A stretch of 64,000 nt of DNA from Wuchereria bancrofti (Eukaryota; Nematoda; Chromadorea; Rhabditida; Onchocercidae), in NCBI GenBank assembly GCA_005281725.1, contig SSBO01000012.1, positions 3,144,194 through 3,208,193 on the forward strand, read 5' to 3'. The notes below the pieces were generated by a model. It was not told the origin of the DNA and made no database searches. It was given only the letters and a program-made list of their open reading frames with translations. The position numbers and the translations under genes are program-made. This document shows, piece by piece, positions 25,801-39,285 of the stretch (position 1 is the stretch's first letter; each line of letters opens with the position of its first letter).

Positions 25801-28800
25801 AATCATTTCCAAATGATCGTCTTCAAAGGTATGGAACCCCAATAATTCATGTAACTTACAACTCAACAAACACAAAACGAAAATATAAATTTCCGAGAAC
25901 ACTGGTTGACTACACAAACCTCGGTATCAGTAACATCCTCGACCCGGTAGTAACACTGTTTGTCCTGCGCATAAAAACCAGCATTGCCCAACTGTACTTC
26001 AGTTCCTGCTCCAGATGAAAGTATAAGTGCAGCTGCAGGGTTACAAATTAGCATTTCTTTTGCCACCAAATTCATGCCATCTTTAATCGGTGTTACGACG
26101 CCTACATCCATCGCCAAATAATGAGCTACCAATTTAGCTCGCGGTAAACCTACAGCAAAGTTTATATAGAAAAATAATTACTCCAAGCAGACAACTAAAT
26201 GAAATAATTGAATAAATAATTCAAATACCATCCATATTAAATTTTATGGGTTTCCAAGTAGGAAACTTTTTGCAAACAAATGCCGCATTCACATCATCAA
26301 CGATTTTCAAACAGTTATCTTGATAGACCCGATACGATTCAACAGATCGTCGATTAGTCACCGCTACTTGATACAAAAGATCCAGTCCAACACGTTCTGG
26401 ATATTTTTCAAAATACCGTTTCCAAGCCTTAAAAAATCAGTTTATTTTGATGAAAAGCTTTTAGACACAGCATTATAATTGAATAAAAGAATGACATGAT
26501 AATGTAAAATTGAAAGAGAGTAGGATGGTGAAGCACATTTTCGCGAATTCATTAATAAGTTTCCCAAAGGAGTGACCATGATGTGTTTTTCATATCGTTA
26601 CCAGTCACCACATTTCAATTAAGTAGAATTTCCATAAAACGAACCTTAAGCTTATCAGCGATACCTTTTGTATAATCAAATCGTTCCACAGAAAAAAAAA
26701 TGCAACCTTTGTCGGATCCAGCAGAAAGCAGCTTAAAAATTTAATTAAAATTTCAGAAAACCTAAAAGCGATAAAAGTAAAATAGTTCCAAACTAGAATC
26801 CACTCTACAAATTAGAATTCACCTTTTTCCGTATTTCAGTTGCAAGCTTTGTGGTTGCTGGATTTTTTACAATATTCAAAAAATCCTCGTTTTTGATTGA
26901 TACAGGGAAAACGCCCAAAGAACAAGTGAAATTCTAAAAAAATTCTGTTGAAATAAATATTGTCATTCAAAAAAGCTTTAAGTCTTTGTGTACTGACAAG
27001 TGTCATTTTTCGCTATTCAAAAAAATGTTCACTTTTAACTATTACAAAAAAGGCTAAGGAGAACGCAAAACCTGAAAAATATAACTGCTAAATAATTGTA
27101 TCCAAAGTTAGGGAATACAAATGATTACTTCATGAGTGACGGTAAATATGTCAACTGTACTTTCATACTGAATCCGAGCACGTGATATATGCTTTTTCAC
27201 CAGTTCAACATATTTCTGACGGTCCCGATGAGTTTGAAAACCAACCTACTAATGAAATTTCTTATATATCATTCAAATCGTACGCTTCCTAGATATTGTG
27301 CCACGCGACACACTGCTCAAAAAATTGGAAATTTTTCAGTTACTTCAAAAACTATCGAAAACTAGAACGTGCAACAGATGAAAAAAGCGGAACGAATATC
27401 ACAAATGATAACTCGCTTGATATTTCCCAGCTTTTATACGATTCCAAGGCACAAAGTGTGTTCAGTTAACTGACTTTTGTGAATCGAAGTAAAGCTCGCA
27501 TTATTGGTTCTGCAACGATACGATATTTCGTCATCCAGTTGTCTGGAGGTTGGAACGGGATATGCAGAAAAAAACCGACCTAAATCACAGATTTTCAAAA
27601 ATTAACCACACATATTACTGAATCAAACTGAACAAAAACTACACTACAATTATGACTTATAATGTAGCATACTGCCCACCTCTAGATTACTATCTAAACT
27701 TCTCATCATTTGTCCTGTAAGCATTAGATGATAATCGTGAATCCAGATAAAATCCTGCGGTCTGCTATTTCTGACGGCATTAATTCCGAACTGATAATTA
27801 ACTCTGACATAAGCACACCAATGTTCTCGAAGTACCTGAGAGGTTGGAAGAAATTAGAACATTAAAAACAAGAGTACACTTTCAACGCAAAGAGAAGCAA
27901 AGACGAATTTTAACAGTGCCTGGAAATAACCAAAAAAAACAGTATTCAAACCTGTTCATCATCGTAATCTTTAACAATATATTCTGGTAAATTGTGCAGT
28001 ACAGGCCAGAGCAGACCATTGCTGATACCACCATAGTACGTGTTATAATCTTCTTGATTTACAATTACTGGATTTAACTGATAGTTTGATTTATTGTAAT
28101 CATGCAACACCGACAGTAATGACATCTCGCGTCTGAATTATATAACTGATATACGAGAGAATTTTTTCTGGCGAGCATAATTCTTAAAAACTAATAAATC
28201 CTCATTTCGTTTTGCACTGAGATTTTATCATTTCACATCATCTCATCTATATTGTTTCTTCTACTTCCTTTCCTTCAACACTGTTATTACCTAAACTTCT
28301 CAGTCTTTGTCGCTTGGAATACATTATCTTTTACTCTTCAGTTCTAATTAACAAGATCATGAGTATTTTATTTAATCATTATCTACTGGTTGATTACTTA
28401 ACACGTATAGAAATCTTCTTACTCTACATCTCGCTCATTCTCTGTTAATGTATTCGGCTTCGGATCGTCACCCAAAACGTGAAAGATTTCCCCGGCATTC
28501 GCCTGTCGAAGAAGTGGTAATCCAAGTGAATTAGTAGACGGCGGTGCCTGAAAGTTGAAATCGCTAAAAATTTGGTTCGAAAATTTTTGTCTCTGATAAT
28601 TACTATAGTGACACTGTGACCTATTACAGATAACCTGTAAAAGATAATACATGATCTTCGGAAATTCGTCTAGCAGCCCCTTGTAAATTCATTCCAATAT
28701 TCGCAAGCCACATATTTTCTTTATCCACACTCATTACTGGATCAACACAGGCTACCAATCCACCACTTCCTTGTTGAATCTCCCAGCTACCACTTAGTTT

Positions 28801-31800
28801 ACGTTTTATTGATACCGGTGGTGCATTTGAAACATTGATTACACGTTGCTGAAAAAGAAACAAATGCATGAAATCCTTCTAAATTTTCCATTTAAATCCA
28901 CAAAGTTAAGAAATTTGAGTTGTGGACTGTTGCTGAATACAAATGCTACCTTTACTTTATCAAATGTAAGTGTAATTTCTGTATCTAAATTATTACCGTT
29001 ATTTTGATGACAAGGGTAAAGAAGACACGAATAAGTCGTCATTTAGAACAAGAAAAATCTCATTTCAGAATTACGATCCAACGGTAATCCAGTTTTACTG
29101 TATATTAATGAAAAAGGTCAAATTTGCAAGGAAAAATATGCGATTTTTAAGTGAAGATTTGCAACCAATTCAAAAAAAAAGCATGGAAAAATAATTTCGT
29201 ATAGTCTTATATGTTTCCTTTTATTTTGATATGCTTAATTCCGCATATTATTTGTAATATTTTATTTATCCACAACAAATAAGTATTCTCTATAGATTTT
29301 AACAAGAGAATGATCAGTTCAACCAAACGACGAACTTCAGTTTTGAGTCACCGTTATTCCTTTACAACTCAACTGAAAAATTTTTTTTGGAAAAAACTAA
29401 ACAGCTAGTGTTAACTTTCATCTGCAATTTTTCTATATTAAAAACACTACGTTTCTAGAAATTCAGTATTTCGAAAGCAAAGATATGACAAAGAACCTTG
29501 TGGTGAGAAATATCAGTCAGCCCACCTCCAGCGTGTGCATCATTTTCAGCCGGCTCATCAAATTCAAGCTCTGATAAATCCAAATTTTCAATGGACCCTT
29601 GAATGCTGGACCTTCGTGAACTTGCTCGGCTTCGCATCATCTGGTATTATTGTTATGATTTGATTAAAAAAAAAACTGATCTACGAATACTGAAATAATA
29701 TAAATCAACCTGCAAATGGCGATATTTTTCGCCGAAACGTTTGGCATGGATTCCAAGCATACTTTGTCGAACACCAGGAACAGCTGCATATAATTCTCTA
29801 GAAAATATAGGAAATACATTTTACTAGAAGTTACAGTACTACTACCGATACGTTTTAAGAATCTTACACTAAAGTAACACAACGTAAGTGACAGAGAATA
29901 GCTTCCTCTCACTGAAAAATTTAAATGAAGTCAATTATAACCGTAAACGGCTTTTACTGTTGTTGACGTCGTAAAGTGCCAGGGCGAACAATAAGGCATC
30001 ACGATAATGGGTACCAGCCGACAGATCCGAGTCATATATCAAAGGGACGGCAAGACGCCAGAATGCGACCGAATTGTAGCCCAAACTCGATAAAAAATAG
30101 TCAAACATAGGATCATATGATTTCGTATAAGCTAAGCAAAATTCGAGCACCAAAAGTAAGCCCTGAAATACAATTCCTTTGAGATTTAATAAAACTACGG
30201 AAATTATCATCTGAATAGCTGACGATACAATCAGTTAGCAAAGTCTTTTTTCATAATTCATAAAGTTCCGAAAATTCAATATCTCTCGGAACCTGAAACG
30301 CAATTTCAGAAAATTTGTCCCGAGCTCGCCACCGATTTCTCAAGATAACAGAACATTCGCAAAGGAAATCATCGATTGAACTGGCAACTGGAACAGTTTC
30401 ATCCATTTTCAGCAAAATCTTCGTCATTTCCTTAAAAAAAGCAATTTTTAAATAAACAGATATAAACATAGCTGCCTTTTGAAAAAACATTTTATAAAAA
30501 GATTTAATAGACATTGGTTCTGATCGCGACCACCAGATCTGTAATTATTAATATCTTCAGTTCTGAAGCAAAAAACTAACTGAGAAATTTAATCGCTCCC
30601 TACGACTGAAATTTTGGTAAAGCCTCTTCAAAAATCACTAAAAAGCAAAGGCTTGCTCGAATATTTCGATATTCACTAAAATCGTAGGTGAGCAACCTAC
30701 ATCACGATATCGTATTTTTGACAAGAAAATAAAGACTGAAGCAATGTACGGTACTGTTAAAAACAAAAGCCTACTCGCCGAACTCTTTTGATACAATCTG
30801 TGTCATTTCTGAGAGCTTGAGAAGGTCGCTGAAATGGGCGGTTAGCCAGAACTTGGGTAGTAGACTGGTTGTCCTGTTCCTCGCTATCCACTCCGAAAAG
30901 TGTACTGTTTTCGTGGTTTAATTCTGACATCAGTTTAACGACTTGACCAGTAGGCAACGTTTTCGTTACCAGCTTGCCTCGCATCTCGTTGCTGCTGTTT
31001 TCTAATCGGACATGACTGTTCACTTCCTGACTGTTACTACAATTTCAATCATTGAAAAACTAAATATATAATTTTATCAGTATGTCCCAACTACTGAGAT
31101 GCTAAACCACTACTTTGTGCCACCTTGAGATAGTTTATGAAATCCATGGCTTCACATGTCAAATACGACCAGTGAACTGATAACCAGACCGCAACAAACA
31201 AGGGGAACTGTCGACTGAATACAAATATCGTGAGGGAACATCAGCTTAATACCGAACATGTCTTGAAAAAACCTTAATATGTTTCATCATTATTTTATTC
31301 AATTTATAATCAAGTTCGGTTTCCTACTTCGATGCAAAGCGAGTAGACGCAATAGTGCACCGTCATTTTATGAACTCATTTTCAACATTTCTTTAATAAA
31401 CACTTTACCGATAGTAACATACATACACGACGAAAGATGAGAGGCTTACCACTTTTTCCCAAAACTATAAAAACAACACTAATGTATTACAAATATTTTC
31501 AGAGGAAACAAAACGATAGATGCATCTATTTGAATACCTGTAACTAAACGACTTACCTATCAACGTCATTCGAAGATCCACACGAACCACAGGCACTACT
31601 CCGATGACCTACCATGTCCACTTTATTTTCCGAATCAACATGATTTCCAGGAAGTGTTTTGGATCGTGACATACTGGAATGCAATGTCTTATCGACCACT
31701 GATTCACCCGCTACATTCGTTAAAAATGCTTTATTATCCGGAACGTCGGTTGATGGCTCATCTCCGTGTAGCTCTTCCACCCCTTGCAGTCTATCATTTC

Positions 31801-31825
31801 CGAAAGGCCCACTACTCTGATCCAT
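22900..31825 (-). CDS. tps: Trehalose-6-phosphate synthase with C-terminal HAD/TPP-like domain (1363 aa), complete
   Basis: Makes trehalose-6-phosphate from UDP-glucose and glucose-6-phosphate. Exons in transcription order: 31825-31557, 31036-30775, 30430-30293, 30162-29942, 29797-29710, 29640-29497, 28848-28651, 28547-28423, 28132-27952, 27835-27680, 27579-27475, 27245-27129, 26933-26823, 26731-26645, 26427-26229, 26149-25920, 25735-25574, 25401-25273, 25164-24961, 24861-24679, 24496-24400, 24279-24161, 24087-23996, 23789-23663, 23397-23134, 22983-22900. Every junction is in phase. Residues 1-450 are a nematode-type N-terminal extension: low complexity, then helical. The GT20 domain (about 450-930) has NGLLWPVLH, WIHDYHLM, VGFFLHIPFQPPDNW, SVERFDYTKG and DGMNLVAKE, all donor- or acceptor-site signatures. 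The C-terminal domain has DRDGT (about 1078), NKG (about 1257) and GDSETD (about 1282), the HAD motifs. It ends in an acidic DDDEDEE tail. Orthologous to the C. elegans TPS-1/TPS-2 type; which one is unclear. One intron (23995-23790) appears to start with GC. Confidence 0.96.
24579..24612 (-). repeat. Fossil partial duplicate of a trehalose synthase exon inside the next intron
   Basis: Bases 24579-24612 match 24417-24450 (within the exon 24496-24400) at 29 of 34 positions. On the minus strand the exon reads SPLMHIGVLNV and the intronic copy STPLMHVSVLKV. The copy lies in the intron just upstream of its parent exon (24678-24497). It has no usable flanking splice sites that I can see, so it is probably dead. 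Confidence 0.7.
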
Positions 31826-31830
31826 GTCGC

Positions 31831-31842
31831 CTGGAAAAAAAT
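31831..31842 (-). promoter_or_regulatory. Probable spliced-leader trans-splice acceptor of the trehalose synthase gene
   Basis: The minus strand has a polypyrimidine tract ending ttttttccag, five nt before the ATG at 31825. No upstream coding exon is evident, so this is a good candidate for spliced-leader addition. Confidence 0.55.
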
Positions 31843-32084
31843 CTCGAAACCCTGACGGTACCAAGCATCAAATTTCCCGTATAGCGCGACACCAGTTCTA
31901 ACTATTGGCAGAATTTAGTCAGAGTAAAAAAAATTTCGAGTCTTGGCGTAAAATGCACCTATCAGCAAGCCTTCAGCATGTTAACAGTGCAAAATGAGCA
32001 GAGGAATGAAGACGACAGTACGTGAAGTGATAGTAAGATGGTATCAATTGTAGTTTGTAGTGCTATCAGTAACAAGCAAAAAAA

Positions 32085-32252
32085 TGGTAGTAGTAGCAGT
32101 AGTAGCAGCAGTAACTGTAGTAGCAGCAGTAGCGATAGTAGCAGCAGTAACAGTAGTAGTAGCAACAGCTGCAGTAGTAGTAGCAGCAGCAACAGTAGTA
32201 GTAGTAGTACCAGCAGCTGCAGTAGTACTAGTGGTAGTAGTAGTAGGAGGAG
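32085..32252. repeat. Long interrupted AGT/AGC trinucleotide repeat
   Basis: About 165 bp of (AGT/AGC)n with occasional AAC, GAT and ACT interruptions. It creates spurious poly-Ser (+) and poly-Leu (-) frames. It lies about 260 bp upstream of the trehalose synthase start, in the likely promoter or 5' region of that minus-strand gene. Confidence 0.9.
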
Positions 32253-32737
32253 GAAAAGAGGAAGAGAAGAACCTGACTTACCTACTTTACACGCCTGATG
32301 CCCATTCCATCAACAACAACACCTCGGACAAAAAAAATCACCAAAGGACACCCGTCTCATTTCTATCTGTTATGCAAGCATTTATTTCTCTGGTCTATAT
32401 CAATTTAAGCTATTTGAGCATATACAATGGCAGACATGGAGGGACGATAGAAAGATTGCGCTGTGTGAAGAAAGACAGATAAAGAAACATCCACGAAGCA
32501 GCTCGTTAACAACTAGAGAAAAAAAGTTATAGTGAAAGTGTTAGCAAAGAAATGAGTTGTACCTGGAGGACTGCAGAGAAGAACTATTATTCTGAAGAGA
32601 GCAGAAAGGAGCGAGATAGTTCTACGTGGGTCAACGAACGTATCAACGAGTGAAAAAAAACTTCTGTGAGCGGCAAACAAAGATTAATTTCAGTATTGGG
32701 CATGTTCTGTTATGGAATAGGAAAGTAAGCACACGTA

Positions 32738-32762
32738 TGTATATATATATATATATATATAC
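32738..32762. repeat. TA dinucleotide microsatellite
   Basis: A run of alternating T and A about 25 bp long. Similar tracts occur at 17137-17154, 33692-33713 and 50430-50449. Confidence 0.9.
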
Positions 32763-33691
32763 TAAGTATACTAAGAAGGACATATTGAGTGGTGGAATGT
32801 TTTAGACTTGACGTCCGAATGCTCTTACGCGTAAAGCCAAAACGATCAACTGATCCCATGTTTCCATGCTGACGGATTCACATCGACAATACCTCTTGAT
32901 TATTAAATGTGTCTTAAATTCGTATGTAAATGGTGCGTAAATCACTTTCTTTCTCATCCGGGGCAATACATTTGAAAGATATTATCTTCAGTGTCTCATT
33001 TAATTTCTTTAAGTGTCACATTAAATCAAATGAATATCTCTCATTTATGTTACAGAATATCAAACATTTATTGAGTTAAACGAAATACACTACTTTTGTG
33101 GAATTGTGGAATGCAATTTATGTTAGCTAGCATTTGATTTGCAATTTTTTTTGCACTGTGCTAGAATTTGCGCTAAAAATATTTCATTACGAAGAATTTA
33201 TTAATCATTCCATGCGAAATTGTGTGAATACATTACAGTAATTGGAAGCTTATTTCAAGTAGTAATATTTTTAAACATTTGATACTAATATTTAAACATT
33301 CGAAAGAAATTCGAAGTCAGTGTTCACATTTGTTTCCTTATTTAAAAGAGGAAATTACAGTTTCACATGATAAGTTTTTTATTATGAACCACGAATTACA
33401 GCAACTAAAATTTTACTTCCTTCAATCTTTTTTACAAAACATGAAAAACCTTTGATTCTTATAATCCAAAAAAAATGAACTAGGAGCTATTTTATTTCGC
33501 TCAGTTCTGGTCACTATTTAATGAAATTGAGTTCTATTTAGTAAGAATGGGATAATTTTTGGGATGATAAATTCTCATTTGTATTTCAGTTTGTTACAAT
33601 GTTCTTTTTTGTTGAATTACCACAATGGAGAATGAATGTTACTTGTTCTTTATTGGAAACATTTGAATTTTTAGAATTTTTCATAGCTAGA

Positions 33692-33713
33692 AATATATAT
33701 ATATATATATATA
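33692..33713. repeat. TA dinucleotide microsatellite
   Basis: A run of alternating A and T about 22 bp long in gene-poor sequence. Confidence 0.85.
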
Positions 33714-36320
33714 ATGTTGTTAATATCCAATCAATCCAATCATTTCTAATAAAAATCAGAAATCAAATCAAATTTAGTCACTTATGGGATTGTTTAATAT
33801 TTAGGAATTTATTTTTTTTTTTGCTGTAAATAAAAATTCATGCCTGGATATAAATTTGTCAAGGTGAATGAATTGATTCATTTTTTTCGTTTTCAGCCAT
33901 CATCTCTCGAAGTGAGCAAAGGTGATCTTTTACAACTTCACCATTTTCGTCTTTGCTAATTAAGGTATAAAATTTATAGAAAGAAAAAAATAGTTAATAA
34001 AAACAAAATAGTAAAAAGTTTTTACTGGAAGTTGCACACAAATTTTTAACTTCTAAAGAATATGCAGAATGATTTTAATTCCAGGACAGTAATGAACAGA
34101 AGAATGAAATAAAGAAGACCTAACAACACTGCAAAATTTCAAAAATTTTTAGATTTAATATTGACAATTGTTATATTATTGGTTTGAAGTTTTTTATTTA
34201 ATTATAGTCTCAAGACATCATTCCCTATTAATTTACCCTCAGAACAAAACAAAGCGAAATAATAATCGATATTAGTTGTCAATTTGAAAAGAAATAAGTA
34301 GTAAAGTGATAATTCTGCTTTGCAAGCAGGAAAAATTCAGTTAATAAAAAGTGAGCAATTTTTTATTGTAGAGCTAAAACAGACGCCGACTTGTCAGCTG
34401 GATGGAAAACTCGCCAATGCAAAGCATAAAATTTTTAGCAGTTGATTCTGCGGCGTTTATGTACAGAGATCAGCTCAGATCAAATTAGTGAATATTTGTT
34501 TTAGCAAATTCTAGATCTAGTTCCACCGCGAATTCTAGGTTTACACTTTTTTTTGTCTTCACAAAATGTCAACTTATATAACCTACTTGAACAAATCTGA
34601 ACATATGCTTTTTACAATAAACGGGCTAATATTGTTGCTTGTTAGGATTAGAGACTTGTAATAAGTACCAGAAATAGAAACATAGAATTGGCTGTAAATC
34701 AGAAAAGTAGAATTCCAAAGGCAGAACATTCTTTTGCAGATTTTTGTCTAGATAAATTAAAAAAATGGTAAAATGATGATTATATAATATTGCAACTTTC
34801 ATTACACTACAAATAATTAATCCATGTAACTTTAAAACTTCGAATTTTCATCTACTGAGAAAATTATAATAGTTGACCTCTGTTTGCTTTAAAACAAAAA
34901 CAACTTTATAAAAAGAATGGTGAAAATATTTGCAACATTTCACTTCTCTAATGACGGCAATCGTATTTTAAATTCTACAGTATTTTCTGAAGTGTGATAT
35001 CGACTTTTAAAGCTTTTTTAGAAGTTCTGAAACTTCGCTTTTCAAAAATCTTAAAACCATTAAACTAGTAAATGTATTCATAAAATACCCTGGAACCTTA
35101 ATTAAATCTAAATTTTATATATTACCTACAAGCTACGTTAAATTTAGCAAAACTTTCCATCCTTTAAGAAATATTTAATCACACAAATGCAAATCTTGGT
35201 GAACTAGTAGATAGAATGTTGAGAATATTTTTGGACTTTGTACTTTTATCTACCGAAAATTTTTTTGTGATAACACTTGATGTGCAAATAATAATACTTG
35301 ATACGACGATCATGGAGTGGTTGATCCATTCATTGGCAATTTCTGTTTTCGTTCCGGAAAGCTAAAAAACTAAGATTTTAAGTACGAGTTGTTTTATTTA
35401 AGAGAAACTGTTCCTTTAATTCTGGCAAGCTACGTTCATGAGTGTTAGAAATTCAGAATCGTTTATCGAGGAAATTGGAAACACATTTAGGAAAACCGAA
35501 TTTCAAATCTGTCGTCTTACGTAGAAGTTTTGTCACTTCTTTAATCTTTCCAATTCAACCAAGCAGAGCGTGTGTTCGTTATTGTACAAATACAGCTTTA
35601 TCTTGTGAAACTTAAAATTTTAACTTTTAAAGATAGATAACTTCTCCCTCAGTGATTATTTATTATTATTATTGCCATTACTATTGTTATTACTATTAAT
35701 TTTTATTAATTATGCATTGTTGCTCAGGTAAACTAATGGCCTTTCATTTGATAACTTTATTATCCTGGTCTTTGGAGAAAGTCTAAATTGACAAGATGCT
35801 TTCTTCTCGTTGAGGTTATTATTTCAAAAATCAAAGTGGGTGGTTAGAGAGTATGAATCTGAAAGGAGAATAATAATTTGTTGGATAAGACTAGGCCTTA
35901 CAGTGTTAGAGTGATGATGTCTTACGTTATGTTTGACTGATATAAAGAAGATGGAAGTGGCATAGGAAACTAGAAGTGATAAAGGTTTTCGCTATAAATT
36001 GCTTTAGAAGTAGTAAATGTGACATGTTTAGTTAGGTTTTGGGAATAGACGGAAGCGTATCTCTTGGGGAAAAAAAAACGGTTATATTGACTTTGACTTC
36101 ACTGCTTTATAACATGATAAAATTGCTAAGCATTGACTACGAAACATTGTTAGGTTAGGATTTGTAAATTTGTAAAATTATTGCATAGCATTTCATATGA
36201 AGACTAACTTATGATAGTTTAAGATTTGATTAATAAGCTTGGGAGTTATTCTGCTTGTAGCAATTGACAAAGAATAGTTCAAGTCATTCCTGTTAAATAG
36301 TACCAAGATGAAAATGTGGT

Positions 36321-36415
36321 TACCTGTTCGTTTTCTGTGAATATTCATGTAGGCAATGAATGATTCATAAGAAAACGAACAGGTATCACTTCATTCATTG
36401 TCTACATGAATATCC
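36321..36415. repeat. Two interleaved inverted repeats (order A-B-A'-B')
   Basis: Arm A, 36321-36336 (tacctgttcgttttct), is exactly reverse-complementary to 36370-36385. Arm B, 36339-36363, is reverse-complementary to 36391-36415 with two mismatches in 25. The arms alternate instead of nesting, so the two stems cross as in an H-type pseudoknot. Confidence 0.85.
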
Positions 36416-38279
36416 AGAAGTTTCACTTTGGTTGTCAAAGAAGAATGTCGATTGAAATAATTAGTAAACAAACTGGATATGCCTCTAGCTCTTGCAAATA
36501 GTTTGGAAGAATTTACTTAAAGAAATAAAGAGAAGGTACTGGGTTGAAGGTTGGATAGAATAGAACGAATTTCATTTGTTATGAATTTGATCTTTTGTTA
36601 CAGTACTTCCTCTTTACTGTTTATAAATGGGTGTCTGAAATTTTAGAAAATGAATGGTAATGTTTCCGCAATCGAGCATTCCAAAAGTTTGCAGTGAATT
36701 TCTTCGAGAGTGGATATAATCAATAGAAAGTCCAAATCTTTCTCTTCTCGTAACTGTGAATTCAATTTACATACATATATATACAGCTGTTCTTGCTTGC
36801 TTACATTGCATGTCATTCAATTTTCATACACTTTTTCAGGAAATACCGGTGCTATTTATTAGCCGAATTTTTGCGTGCAACATTTCTGAATTAACTGAAG
36901 TACTACTAACCCGTCCGTCTATTACTTTTTTTTCGATGATTCCATTACTTTTTTGCAAACTTTTTAAAACATTTATTTTTATTTCACAGGGAACCTTTTT
37001 TTGAACTTTTAAGGACTTTTTGCGTCTGTACTAAAGTAAAATCAAAAATTTTGTTTATCTAATAAAAGAACATTTTCCGAACTATTTATATTCAAATAAC
37101 TTCGTAAATAATGTAATTAGGTGTGATCTAGATTAATCCCAATTTTCAGTATTTTTAAAATTCTACTATAAGAAAATGCTCGTCTTGAAACTTTATCAAA
37201 AAAAAACGTTTTCATCATTTTATTTTTTTACCTTTCCTAATCCTACCCATACCTTCAGAACCTTCAACCCGAAAGCTCATTTGTGTAAAATTTAAAAAGC
37301 AAAACTTTGTAGCACAAAATTCAGTAAGCAATTCAAGCAATTAAAGGAAGCATCAAACAGACATGTATTTAAAATCCGTCTATCCCTCTATTAATTACCT
37401 TAATTAACTGCCACTTTCATTGGGTTCATTTTTGATTTTCACATTATTTAAATGGTGAAGGCCTCGTTTCAACAGTTATTCTGAACAAACAGCTCTGCAA
37501 AAATCTCTGTTTTTCCGACTGTAAGTCAAACCTGATTTTCTTCTGGTTAAAATTAAATTTCCTTCCTTTAAGCAATCAGTGAACCATTCATTTTCGCTAC
37601 GATTACAGTAGCGTCCTGATTAAAATTCCAATACTTGAGCTCCATCTACCTCTGTAACTTCGTAATGTCCTCTTGCCATCTTAAAAAATCTTTCAGTGCA
37701 CGATTTCTCTTCTTTTACACGCCAAGTTTTGCGCGTTAGAAAAAAATTCCTTTCCCGTACCGAAAAACTGGACATTTCATAATAACGTGTGAGTAGAAAT
37801 TTCTATGAAAAAATGAAATTTAATAGTATTTGGAACTTGACGCGAAAGTAACAAGATGTAGATTCAAATGATTTTTTCGGAATGAATTTCTTTTCAACTT
37901 TCTCTAAACCTTTTAAAACAGTTTTATGCATGCAGTTCCTTATGTTGAGAAGTGCAAATCGTTTTAAGACGAAATTTACGGAAACACTTGCAAATGTTGG
38001 GAGTTAGCTCATGAAATCACTTTTAAAAATTTGCGTACATATTTCCTCTGTCATTCTGACTTTTTCGCCATCTCTTACGGTCTGATTCCCAAATGCAAAT
38101 TTCCTAATTTACTTACTCATTGCCCCGAAAGGTATTATCTTGCAATTTGCAACATCTCTCTTCTGACGAATTTTCGTAAGAAGCATATTTTTTTTGAAAT
38201 TAGCTAGAATTTAAGCTAGAATTTTTTTTTAATTCAAAAATATGCCTCGTATTTTTTATCTTTGAAAGAGTTTTCTCTC

Positions 38280-38541
38280 TCACACTCTAGCACGATGACT
38301 CAGATCTTATCTGCAGTCAACTAAGTAACAGTATGACTTCTCTAAAGCTGTATTATCACTTCAGCAAACATTTTAAATATCTTCGTGAAACTCCTCATTT
38401 TTCTTCTTAATAATGGAAAGAATTTAGCTCTGAGATATGCTGTACAAGATTATACATCGTGAATCGATTTGCATCGATCTGTTATTGTTTGTCTATGAAA
38501 TCGTTCCCTATTTCACACTCTACCACGATGACTCAGATCTT
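38280..38541. repeat. Direct repeat of 29 bp, copies 233 bp apart
   Basis: tcacactctagcacgatgac at 38280 and tcacactctaccacgatgac at 38513 begin a shared 29-bp word that ends agatctt, differing at one base. The positions are 38280-38308 and 38513-38541. Confidence 0.85.
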
Positions 38542-39257
38542 CATGTCTTCAACGAAACTCACTTTTTATCGGTTTTGTAGTTTTAGCATATTTATAGTTA
38601 AACATTTATTCCAATATATCTTGAGACATTGCCTACCACTTAATGATTTATTAAGATAAAGATACAAACATTTACATTTGTGAAGAATACCGAGCAACAA
38701 ACACACAAGTAGAAAAGTTCAACAGGGGCAAAAAGCTAACTTCACCTTGAATTCAAACCTGACAACTGTATATTTGGAAATCGTTATCTTTGTGAAAATC
38801 AGCGAATAACAGTTATCATCGTCAACTGTAAGTGCCAGCATTTTAGTTGAAACTAACTTGATCTACTTCCTCACTTCACTCGTCCACTTTCGAGAATTTT
38901 ATTTTAATTATTTTTTGGTACTCAATATTTGATTTAAACAGATGACTGAATATGCGTGTCGAAAGTTTAACATAAGAATATGACTACACTTTAAATTGGA
39001 ACCATTGATTTCATGTCCATTGCTTATTCATTCTGCTGATAGCGATAAAAATACTTCAACAGTTTCTGCCATATTCATTTTTAGACATTAAAATACATAC
39101 AAAATTGACAATGAATCGAAAACATCGAGGAATCGGATTTCAATTACACTGGGTAACAATTACGTCTTTTTGGTTTGTTCACATCAGATATCTCAATCTT
39201 CCTAAAATGATTGCCACTACAATTTTTACATGCTCCCCCGACTTTTTTATTTCAAAT

Positions 39258-39267
39258 ATCATTTCAG
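39258..39267 (+). promoter_or_regulatory. Acceptor before the first phospholipase C exon, possible trans-splice site
   Basis: The sequence atatcatttcag ends at 39267 and the first in-frame ATG is at 39286, leaving an 18-nt leader. This suits a spliced leader or an upstream non-coding exon. Confidence 0.45.
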
Positions 39268-39285
39268 CACCTAAGCCTAAGAATC

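Larger units (their letters stand above)
32300..39260. other. Gene-poor stretch upstream of the phospholipase C gene
   Basis: No coding exon is firmly supported. It contains TA microsatellites (32738-32762, 33692-33713), an interleaved inverted repeat (36321-36415) and a 29-bp direct repeat (38280-38308 and 38513-38541). It probably includes the regulatory region, and perhaps non-coding or alternative first exons, of the plus-strand phospholipase gene. Confidence 0.6.

Noticed and set aside
31962..32482. Poly-Leu (minus) and poly-Ser/poly-Val frames (plus) of 76-140 codons
   Set aside because: They are produced by the AGT/AGC repeat. No start context, splice signals or non-repetitive domain supports a gene.
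33898..33957. Short exon-like block after TTTTCAG (PSSLEVSKGDLLQLHH)
   Set aside because: It ends at a stop after 20 codons and no partner exon was found. It could be a non-coding first exon but there is no positive evidence.
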